Shown here in pieces: positions 36,130 through 45,100 of a DNA stretch of 64,000 nucleotides; the first letter of the stretch is position 1; each line of letters opens with the position of its first letter. The DNA lies in assembly GCA_017871115.1 (NCBI GenBank), contig JAFCIZ010000006.1:3410001-3474000 (forward strand). The letters are read 5' to 3'. Both the position numbers and the translations under genes were made by a program. The notes below the pieces were generated by a model. It was not told the origin of the DNA. It saw only the letters and a program-made list of their open reading frames with translations, and made no database searches. The DNA comes from Cunninghamella blakesleeana. Taxonomy: Eukaryota > Mucoromycota > Mucoromycetes > Mucorales > Cunninghamellaceae.

Positions 36130-36222
36130 TTGACATTCTAAGTTTATAATGTTAAATAAATAAATTTTTTTTTGTATTTAAATAAATAAATAAAAGGCTT
36201 TTTTTATTTTATATTTATGTTT
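36130..36222 (-). repeat. Short repeat, filled-site copy with A-tailed insertion
   Basis: Reverse copy of the repeat at 30183-30238. It contains an extra segment (about 36165-36182) that on the minus strand reads TTTAAATAC plus A residues. The insert is flanked by TTATTTATTTA duplications, while the other copy has a single, uninterrupted site. Confidence 0.65.
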
Positions 36223-36280
36223 CATGTTTGTTGTTGTCCATGCAAATGAAAGCACATGAAAAATGCATTATTTCTTCAGG

Positions 36281-36538
36281 CTAATACTCTAACAGTTCCT
36301 GCTTGACAAGTGAAATAGCCTTATCAATTTCATTTGTTTTGTAAGGGAATTCTTCAATTAACTTGTTGTATACCCTTATGACATATTCTTCTTCAAAGTA
36401 ATTATTCGCTTTTAGAAAACTATCCAATATAGTTGCTAATTTTGTAACATCTTCTTCACTTACATGATTCTCCATTAGTATAGAGTAAGGTTCACCAAGG
36501 ATAAAGCTATCAACCAGTTCATTAAAATAGTTTGACAT
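36281..36538 (-). CDS. Small acidic helical protein of unknown function
   Basis: 85 aa from ATG 36538 (MSNYFNELVDSFILGEPYSI) to TAG. About 17 acidic against 7 basic residues, predicted mostly helical, no cysteine, signal peptide or membrane segment. An upstream in-frame extension exists but runs through the promoter-like motif, so the internal start is preferred. Its upstream region (to ~36745) is homologous to that of the cysteine-rich peptide gene. The shared parts are repeat S2, then TTGATTARAATATATT, then TACTATAGGGG, then ATAA(G)AAACAAG, where the peptide gene has its ATG. Size and charge recall small cytosolic immunity or binding proteins, but that is speculation. Confidence 0.55.
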   Translation of the reverse strand: MSNYFNELVDSFILGEPYSILMENHVSEEDVTKLATILDSFLKANNYFEEEYVIRVYNKLIEEFPYKTNEIDKAISLVKQELLEY

Positions 36539-36610
36539 ATTGTTTGTTAACAGACCAATGTATCTTGTTTTCTTATAATGTGTAAATTTTAAAAATAAAA
36601 AGACGTGTGC

Positions 36611-36622
36611 TCCCCTATAGTA
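36611..36622 (-). promoter_or_regulatory. TACTATAGGGGA upstream motif, copy 3
   Basis: On the minus strand, 73 nt before ATG 36538. It is preceded by the TTGATTAAAATATATT element and repeat S2, as at the peptide gene. Confidence 0.5.
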
Positions 36623-36682
36623 TACGAAATAAAGAGAAAAATAAATAAAAGGCAAAAAATATATTTTAATCAAAAACATTAC

Positions 36683-36745
36683 GTTTTAATGGAGAGCAAT
36701 AAGGCGAGTCACAAGCCAGTCACGTTACACAGTATTTTAGGTTTT
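36683..36745 (-). repeat. A-tailed repeat S2, copy 2
   Basis: Reverse strand reads TGTGTAACGTGACTGGCTTG followed by TGACTCGCCTTATTGCTCTC and CATTAAA. It matches 31185-31242. Confidence 0.7.
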
Positions 36746-36905
36746 TTTTAGTCGTGGAATATTTTATCTGAAAACTTTTTTTTTTTTTGGTATTAAAAGG
36801 CAAACTTTATTTAAATGTATTATATTATCATTAAATATACTAAACTAAATTACTCAAACTTTAGGAAACTCTTCTATTTTTTTTTTTTTTTTTTAATGAA
36901 TTAAA

Positions 36906-39900
36906 TTATTTGATATCTAAACTATTGCTATTATGAGTATTAAAAAATAACCAGGTTGTTAAAGCCCAATCTGTTCTCCACATTCTTTCTTCAAATATAG
37001 AATTCCAATGGTGTTGCCAAATTGTATTAATAATGTTACCTATTAGAATTAATGAATCTTTCTTGGGGTTTGTATTCCTGTTGAAAGATATTATTGGCCA
37101 TATATTTTTAAATCTTTCTTGAGGAATATTATTTCGAAACATTATAGCTTTCCAGAATTCTTTTTTTGGTTTACATGACATTATAAAGTGTTCCTCACTT
37201 TCGTGTTCTTGACAAAACGCGCATATGGAAGTTTGATACTTCATGGGGGATATGTGATGTAATCTTGACCTTGTTGGTAATTTATTGATTAATATCCTCC
37301 ACCAAACTTCTATGGCTTTATGGGGAATTTGTAATTGCCAGAAAAGCATCCAATCTTTTTTTCCTAAGTTGCAGGCTGGTATTTGAGACAAAGGGGGGGG
37401 GTGTTTAAAGGCAAATATTGGAGGATCTTTATTTCTCCAAAAGCGACGTAATACATTAGGAGAGGCATGACATACTAGTATAGGCTTCTTTTTGTCTGAA
37501 CTTAAGTACCAGTGATTAATTATATCTGTTTCCTTCCCATTATTGAGATTTATCCGAGGGTTAAAAATGTAGGAGCTTAGTTGTGGGAGAGGTTTTAGAT
37601 AATCAAACATTAGTAGGGATATTATTTCTTTGTATACTTTATATTTTTTGAAACTTGGATCATTAAAATTTTTAACCAACCAGTTAGAAGGAATCTTTTT
37701 CTTTATATTAGGGCCATTTTTGAGTAGCCTTGACTTGACATTGGGAGTTAAAGCTAATTTTAAAGGAATGTGATTTATAGCAGAGGTGGGCCAATGTGAA
37801 GTTATATCTATTGGTGGTAGTGTTGATATAATATTGATGATGTGGCTCATATGGGGTAGCTTTTTGAATTTTTTACTTATTGTTAGAGGGTCTAGTAAAA
37901 TTGGTATGACTGATGATTGTTTAGTATAATATGCAATATAGCATCTAAACGTATCGAAGAGAAAATTATTCTTGTTATTGATTAACATCTTTTGAATATA
38001 TACCATGTGAAGGGCTTTATGTTGTTGATTGATATTAATAAGATTAATACCACCTTGATTTTTAGGTGCACAAAGTAATCGGTAGGACGGTTTGGGGAAA
38101 AAAGGAACAACATATTCGTATATTTTCTTTTTTATTTTAGCAAGCCATTTATCTGGTACAATTGTCACTCTTAATATATGCCATAGACGGGATAGTAGGA
38201 GAGAGTTGACTATTAGTGATCTACCTCTGATTGATAATGATCTTTGCTTTAGAATATTTATCTGATTATTCAGTTTATTTTCTGTATTTAATAGGAAAGA
38301 AGATAATTGCATCTCGTTTGTATAAAGAGGGTATCCTAGGTAGGTGATTGCTGATGGGCTGTTGCTATCATGCCATGAGATATTTTCAGAATTAGCTACA
38401 TACTTCCAAACTTTATGAGGCGTTCCAGTAAGGGAGAACATAACTGTTTTCTGGAAATTAACTTTAGCATTGCTGGCATCACCGTATAGTTGTAATAGAC
38501 CTTTAAGGTAAAACCATTCTTCTAAATTTCTTATGAAAATTAATAAATCGTCTGCATATGCTAGGATTTTCAGACTATTATTATTATATCCATCTTCTTT
38601 ATTATCTTCATCTTGTGGACAGTTATAGCTTGGTACACTCTTTGTGATTGGTATTCCTTTTATATTTTTTTCATCAAGTAAAAGGCGTAGCAGAGGTTCA
38701 AAGGCTATATTAAAGAGTAGGGGAAAAATAGGATCTCCTTGTCTTAGACCACGTTGTTGCATTATTGGGGACGCAATCCATCCATTAATTGACAGGTGAA
38801 TTTTTGTTTGGAAGAAAAGGTCTTGGATTGTATCATTAAATTGAGCAGGGAAGTTGAAACGCTCCATTACTTTTTTGAGATAAAGAGGATGTATCCTATC
38901 ATATGCTTTTTCTTGATCTAATAATATTCCTATCGACTCATTTTTTGGGTCATTATTGGATAAATGTGTCATCATTGATTGAGTGATCCAACCATTATCC
39001 GAAATGAGACGATTTGGCATGAATCCCGTCTGGTAAGGATTGATTAATTTATGTAAACATTGATTTAATCTGTTAGCCAACATTTTGGTGAAAATTTTAG
39101 CATCACAGTTTATTAGAGATAATGGGCGCCAGTTTTGTAGTAACGTTTTATCTCCTTTTTTATAAAAAAGTATCATTCTTGTTTCTTTCCATGAATCTGG
39201 TTTATTCCCTTTGATAGCATCATCTAATATTCCTTTAAATAGGTCTAATAGTCTTGGATATATCCTTATAATCAATTTGTAGAATTCAAAACCTAGACCA
39301 TCCAGCCCAGGACTTCTCCTATCAGGACTATATTGAATTGTATTTAAAATATCCACTTTTTGAAAGGGAGAGATTAGAAAGTCTTGGTCTTTATTAGAGA
39401 TTCTAGCTTGACTTGGTATGTTATCAATAAGAACCTTTATAGATCTTAGATCAATACTATCTGTACTATATAGTTTTTTGTAAAAGTTCCTTGCTTCTTT
39501 AATAATACTGTTTTTGTCTGAGTACATTTCTTTTGTTTCATGATTTTGGATAGAAGTGATGGTCATTTTCTTAGTTCTAGTTTTTAAGGAGTTAAAGAAA
39601 TATTTATTACTTCTTTCACCTTTTTCAGTCCATAATGCATTAGATCTAATAATTAGTTGTTGGGTCTTTAATTCATATAATTTGTCCAATTTCTGTTCGA
39701 TACTAGCTATATCTTTTAGGTTAGAAGTAGACGATCTTTTATCCTGAAGTATTTGTATCTCAGTTTTGTATCTTTTGGATTTATTAGCATTATAATAAAT
39801 AGTACATTCTTTTACTTTTAGTTTGATTCTATCCCATAGTGCTTGTTTGTTTATATTTTTATCATCAACATCTATTAGTAGATTATGCATCACTTTTTCC

Positions 39901-40736
39901 AATATTAGATGGTATTCTTTATCATGAAGTAGTTGTGGATTGAATCTCCAGGAACCAGGTCCTAACTCCATATTATTTTTTAAATTTAAAGATGTAGAAA
40001 TCATGTGGTGGTCTGTCCATACTTCAGGGATATAATCTACCCTAGTATTTGTTAGATCAGGTATAAGAGCAGGTGATGCAAAAATATAGTCAATGGTAGA
40101 AAAGTAATTGCCTCTTTTGAAGGTAGGTAAGGGAGAATAGGTATTTCCTACATTGGTATTATTTAGGGACGATATATCAATAAAATTAGTGAAGAGGTAA
40201 TTAATCCATGTTTGATTGTTTCTGAAGGATTGATGTTGATGATTGTATAAATGAAGATTAAAATCACCTAAAATTATATGTCTTTCTGGTTCAGATGAGT
40301 TCGAAATTTGAGGGTTGTTTAAAATATTCTTATAAAATTCTTCCTTTTCATAATTATCAGTTGGGGCATAGATGTTTGTTATTTGGCATATAGATTGATT
40401 ATTATTATTATTTATGATTGTAGCTGTCATTATCCTTTCTTCTATGCTGATACTTTCATTTATAAAATTTAAATTTGGATTAATAACTATTATTGCAATG
40501 TGTTTTGAAAAAGTATTTTTTGAATTTGGGAATAGGGAAAGGAGTATTTGTATGTCTTGTTGGCTTAAATGAGCTTGTTTTCTGTAATGTGATAGTTCTT
40601 GTAAGCAGAGAATATCTATTTTAGGGTATATATCTGTCCGTAAGAAACGAGCGAATTCTTTTTGTGTTTTTATTGATTTTAGTTTGAATACACTGCGTGC
40701 ATTCAAAGTGGCGATATTAATGTTTGATAATGGCAT
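36906..40736 (-). CDS. LINE A ORF2: endonuclease/reverse transcriptase
   Basis: 1276 aa, uninterrupted. The N-terminal APE-type endonuclease shows IDILCLQELSHYRKQ, ILGDFNLHLYNH, FSTIDYIFASP and VWTDHHMIS. The reverse transcriptase has LQNWRPLSLINCDAKIFTKM, QEKAYDRIHPLYL, RGLRQGDPIFPLLFN and the catalytic box AYADDLL (about residue 727). A C-terminal CCHC-type finger follows (CAFCQEHESEEHFIMSC). The protein nicks target DNA and primes reverse transcription. The start at 40736 lies 48 nt after the ORF1 stop. The ORF is open, but its ORF1 is interrupted, so autonomous activity is unlikely. Confidence 0.93.
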   Translation of the reverse strand: MPLSNINIATLNARSVFKLKSIKTQKEFARFLRTDIYPKIDILCLQELSHYRKQAHLSQQDIQILLSLFPNSKNTFSKHIAIIVINPNLNFINESISIEERIMTATIINNNNNQSICQITNIYAPTDNYEKEEFYKNILNNPQISNSSEPERHIILGDFNLHLYNHQHQSFRNNQTWINYLFTNFIDISSLNNTNVGNTYSPLPTFKRGNYFSTIDYIFASPALIPDLTNTRVDYIPEVWTDHHMISTSLNLKNNMELGPGSWRFNPQLLHDKEYHLILEKVMHNLLIDVDDKNINKQALWDRIKLKVKECTIYYNANKSKRYKTEIQILQDKRSSTSNLKDIASIEQKLDKLYELKTQQLIIRSNALWTEKGERSNKYFFNSLKTRTKKMTITSIQNHETKEMYSDKNSIIKEARNFYKKLYSTDSIDLRSIKVLIDNIPSQARISNKDQDFLISPFQKVDILNTIQYSPDRRSPGLDGLGFEFYKLIIRIYPRLLDLFKGILDDAIKGNKPDSWKETRMILFYKKGDKTLLQNWRPLSLINCDAKIFTKMLANRLNQCLHKLINPYQTGFMPNRLISDNGWITQSMMTHLSNNDPKNESIGILLDQEKAYDRIHPLYLKKVMERFNFPAQFNDTIQDLFFQTKIHLSINGWIASPIMQQRGLRQGDPIFPLLFNIAFEPLLRLLLDEKNIKGIPITKSVPSYNCPQDEDNKEDGYNNNSLKILAYADDLLIFIRNLEEWFYLKGLLQLYGDASNAKVNFQKTVMFSLTGTPHKVWKYVANSENISWHDSNSPSAITYLGYPLYTNEMQLSSFLLNTENKLNNQINILKQRSLSIRGRSLIVNSLLLSRLWHILRVTIVPDKWLAKIKKKIYEYVVPFFPKPSYRLLCAPKNQGGINLININQQHKALHMVYIQKMLINNKNNFLFDTFRCYIAYYTKQSSVIPILLDPLTISKKFKKLPHMSHIINIISTLPPIDITSHWPTSAINHIPLKLALTPNVKSRLLKNGPNIKKKIPSNWLVKNFNDPSFKKYKVYKEIISLLMFDYLKPLPQLSSYIFNPRINLNNGKETDIINHWYLSSDKKKPILVCHASPNVLRRFWRNKDPPIFAFKHPPPLSQIPACNLGKKDWMLFWQLQIPHKAIEVWWRILINKLPTRSRLHHISPMKYQTSICAFCQEHESEEHFIMSCKPKKEFWKAIMFRNNIPQERFKNIWPIISFNRNTNPKKDSLILIGNIINTIWQHHWNSIFEERMWRTDWALTTWLFFNTHNSNSLDIK

Positions 40737-40746
40737 GTAATATTAT

Positions 40747-40784
<38 letters not shown>

Positions 40785-40787
<3 letters not shown>

Positions 40788-41641
40788 GAATTGATTATTA
40801 TTAGTGCTATCAAACCTTGTTTTAGATAAAGTATTAATTCTAGAATTGATTTTGTTGACTTCTTGTGAAACAGGCTGTTTCTTTGTATTTCCACCATTTA
40901 ATAATCTTTTCTTAATTACTATTTTATTTCCATCTTTCATTTCTGTATCTTTTATATAGTGTTGATTGGTATGATTATTATCATCACAATACATAGTGGT
41001 CCTTTTGCTTACAGGAGCATATTTGGAAGCAAGAGGACCACCTAACACTACAATGTCATCCTCTGGTTTAGTAATATCAATGATATCACATTCCATTATT
41101 GAATTATTGGTGATTTCTGAGGTTGAGGTGACCAAGTTGGTTGCTTCTGTATTTTGATCTTTTATTATTTCTTCTGAATCATTACTAAGTGACACTGTCA
41201 TGGATTCTTTTTTGTTATTTCCCTCTGTACTTCCTGACTTTATAGTAATTGGATATGAAGCTAAGGTCTTATTTTTATCTTCATTCGTCATTTTAGACTC
41301 TTTAATATAATTATTTAATTCTTTGGTAAAAGAAATTTCATTATTATTATTAATGTTATCATTATTATTAGTATTGTTAGTACTACTATAATAGTCTCTG
41401 CAATTTCTTGCTATGTGACCTCTTCCATTGCAGTTATAGCACTTAATACTAGCTAATACCGGACAGTCTTTCTTCATATGACCTATTAATCGGCAGTGAA
41501 AGCATGCTTGAGGTGCACCTTTGAATTGGGCAGGGACGTATCTATCCCAATTACTAAGGTAAAGCATTCTTTGAAGAGGTTCATAGCTTGACTCTTCTGA
41601 TGATCTATTCAAAAGAACACTAACTTCTCCTTCGAAGTAAC
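40785..41641 (-). pseudogene. LINE A ORF1, C-terminal part (cut by gypsy insertion)
   Basis: Continues from the insertion point as YFEGEVSVLLNRSSEESSY. Contains two CCHC knuckles, CFHCRLIGHMKKDC and CYNCNGRGHIARNC, then Asn-rich low complexity and the motif LASKYAPVSKRTTM near the end. ORF1 proteins bind the LINE RNA. The N-terminal half is at 47519-48106. Confidence 0.92.
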
Positions 41642-42049
41642 TGTTGTATTTACCATATAATAACAATATTAAATGACTTCATAACTATAATACACTTATA
41701 ATACACATGAAATATTTGATATTTATTATAAAATCACTACTGTGTACCTGATACAAAATGATCTATTCCTATTAGCTTATGCATTGCTATAACTTTAAAT
41801 CTTCTAATCCCGCAGATCCATTACCATAGACACACTTTAAACTCCATTCTAATTCACGTTACCTTTACTAGATAACTTTATAATTCTATTTTCATATTAT
41901 ATCATATAAACTAAGCCCAGTGTCACCAATCCACTAAAAGGTATAAATACAACCCTTGTCTTTTACATTTGAATAAAGGTTAACCAAAAGTTTCACAATA
42001 TTTCTTTGTTTTTAATTTTTTGTATAATTTTGAATTGATAAATTCAACA
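41642..42049 (+). repeat. 5' LTR
   Basis: Begins TGTTGTATTTACC and ends AAATTCAACA. A promoter-like TATAAATA is at 41942-41949 and AATAAA occurs shortly after (GAATAAAGG). The bases directly after the LTR (TTTTTTATTGTGAATTC) do not match the usual initiator-tRNA primer-binding site. Confidence 0.95.
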
Positions 42050-42170
42050 TTTTTTATTGTGAATTCATTATTAAAAATAATCTTTATTCTAATACTAACT
42101 AAACTATACTATTCTATATAACTATATTTTATTCTAAATAATCTATATTTTATTTTTATACTTACCAATA
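42050..42170 (+). other. Gypsy leader without a recognisable tRNA primer-binding site
   Basis: 121 nt between the 5' LTR and the polyprotein ATG. ATTGTGAA near 42056 is complementary to TTCACAAT inside the LTR (near 41993), which could allow self-priming as in Tf1-type elements. This is inference. Confidence 0.4.
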
Positions 42171-45100
42171 ATGTCTTTTGAACATCAAAACAATAATACT
42201 AAAATTGTTGCTGAAGCCACCGCTTCTCCTATCACTGCCAATTCTTCCAAGTCTTCTTCTCCTGCTCCTATGGATACTTTTCCTATGACTGGTACCTCTG
42301 CTTCCAAACATGCTAAAGTACCTACTTTAAATGAAAAAATCCAGAGGTTAAAGGATAAATTAACATCCAAATTAAATATATTAGCTGATATGGATATTGA
42401 TCACAAAGATTACTACAATGTGAGTCAAGAAGTAGCTTTGTTGACTAGACATATTGAAACTTTGCAGACATCCCAGAAGATTTTGAACAACACCACCTCT
42501 AGTAATACTAATATAAGGATGACCTACAAAGATGTTCCTTTATTTTATTTGGATGGTCAGGTTAAAAACGATACCAATGCTGAGGTGTTTAAATCTGCTG
42601 AACTTTTCTTAGAAAAGTTTGAAAGAATTCTTATATCCAATGGTGTAAACCTTGAAGTTGATTGGGAACAATGGGTACATTGTGCCATGGTGGGTGATTC
42701 CTCCATTTGGTTCAAAGATCACTTAAAAGGTAAATCTTTATCTTGGTCCACAGCTTCCAAGCTGATCATAGATACTTTTGACGCCAAGGATAAAAGAATA
42801 AAAAATGCTTTAAATGTAGTAAACATGAAGATGCATGATGGTGAATCTGTTAATGAGTTTGGTCTTAGATTTCAAGCTGCATACCATAATGCTAAATGGT
42901 CTGATGATGAAATCATGGCTGTCCTCTGTCTTCGTGCCCTTCCTCGTTCTTTACAACATGGTGTTTTAATTGCCATGCAAGGACGTGATGATAATATTGA
43001 CGGTGTTCCTTCTTCTTCTTCTGTGGTTTTAAATATTGCCCGCAATATACATGCCCAGAAACGTGCTTTTGACCATGAAGGAGAATCTTCTGATTCAAAA
43101 AGAACCAAAAGAAGGACCAGTAGTGATCGTTTTCCTGTAAGGGATAAATACTGTTCTGAACATGGTAAAAGATCAAGCCATACTACTGAGGAATGCAAAG
43201 TATTAAAAAATAAAATTGTTGCTAGTAAACTTATTCCTAAACACGCTCCAGTATCTACTTCTGTTGCTACGAATAATGTTGTTGCTGGTAAACAATGTTG
43301 GAATTGTCCTGAGGTATACACACCTGAACATAAATCACATTGCAAGGGAAAGCAATTCAAAAACCAAACATACAGAGTACAAGCTATTAACGCTTCCACC
43401 TCTTTTACAAATAAAAATGTGTCCACACCTAAGGTCACGGCTATTCCTACTCTTCTTCTCCCTAAACATCATGCTGACATTGATTTGAATCTTGATTGGG
43501 ATGAATTAGAAGTACAAGCTGCTGATGATATAGAAGAGACACTTGAAGATGCTATGGATGTTGAAGGCAATAAAGACAAAAATGAAATTAACATTAATAT
43601 TAATATGATAACTACACATCATACTAATAATAATAATCCCTTTATATTACCATTAATTGTTAATGACATTAGAATGAAAGCCTTGCTAGACACTGGTGCT
43701 GATGTATCTGTGATTAGCCTGAAATTTTGTTCTAATAATAATATAAAGTTTAATAAAAATCCACATGTTAATTTGCATTTTGTCACTAAAAATAATTCGT
43801 CTTCACACATCGGTCTTACGGGACCTGTCTCCATTAAATACAATGGATTAATACTTACACATTCATTCCATGTATTAGAGCTATCTTCTAATGATTATGA
43901 TATCTTGATTGGAAGAGACTTAATACCAAAACTTGATATAGGTTTTTTAGGTCTTGCATACAATTGGGATGATAATAAAATACAGATCAAAAACAATGAT
44001 GATAAAGAATTATTAGAAATAAAAGAACCTAATAATTCACCTGCAGGTACAAAGGAAGAAAGAATCATATTCATAGATTCTATAACACCTTACATTGATG
44101 AAAATCAATTGATACCTAAGACATCTTTTTGTACACTTGATATTTCTGTAGTTAAATTAAATACACCTACTATGCCATCCAATGATACTAATCATCGCCA
44201 ATATCCTATAGCATATACAATGCAACCATTGGTTGATGAGGCAGTAAAAACTTGGTTGGAAGAAGGTACAATCACTATCGCCCCAGTCGATACCACTTGG
44301 AATAGTCCTATAACACTTGCACCCAAGAAAGATGAATACGGTAATATCACCGGTAAACGCCCTTGTCTTGATCCACGACACATTAATAAACATTTACAGG
44401 ATGATATATATCCTTTACCATTAATCAATGAGATCTTTGAGAACATGCACGGATCAAAAATCTTCACCACACTAGATTTAAAAAGTGCATTTCATAGATT
44501 CATGATTCATCCAGACGATCAACATAAAACTACTTTTACACACAAAGGTAGACAATACATGTTTAAAGGTTGTCCTTTTGGATTGAAGCCTCTATCATCT
44601 AAATTTCAAAGAGTAATGCATCACATCTTCAATGGTCTTCCTTACGTCCAAACATTTGTTGATGATGTTGTTATTCATTCTAAAAATATGACAGAACACA
44701 TTGAACACGTATCTATAGCAATAAAGAAATTAACAGAAGTTAATTTGATACTTAATCCTAAAAAATGTCACTTCGCACAGACATGTGTTTACTTACTAGG
44801 ATTCTGTATATCAGATAAAGGTCATGATCTTGATCCACGAAAAGTCACTAATGTATTAGAATGGCAACGTCCTAAGACAGGTCATGCTGTTCAACAGTTT
44901 CTTGGTATAGTTAATTACTTCAGATTACACATAGCTAATATTGCTGCTTTAACTGCACCTATAGACGCTTTACGTAATTACAAAAATATAACAAATAATG
45001 ATTGGACATCAGTTCATGAAAAACATTTTAATACCATTAAACAAGAATTACAAAATAATACATTATTACACTTTCCTGATCTTTCTAAAACATTTTATGT

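Noticed and set aside
36539..36679. N-terminal extension of the 85-aa acidic protein
   Set aside because: It would place coding sequence over the duplicated promoter-like block shared with the peptide gene.
42872..43488. Antisense and out-of-frame ORFs over the gypsy gag region
   Set aside because: They are shadows of the 1612-codon polyprotein.
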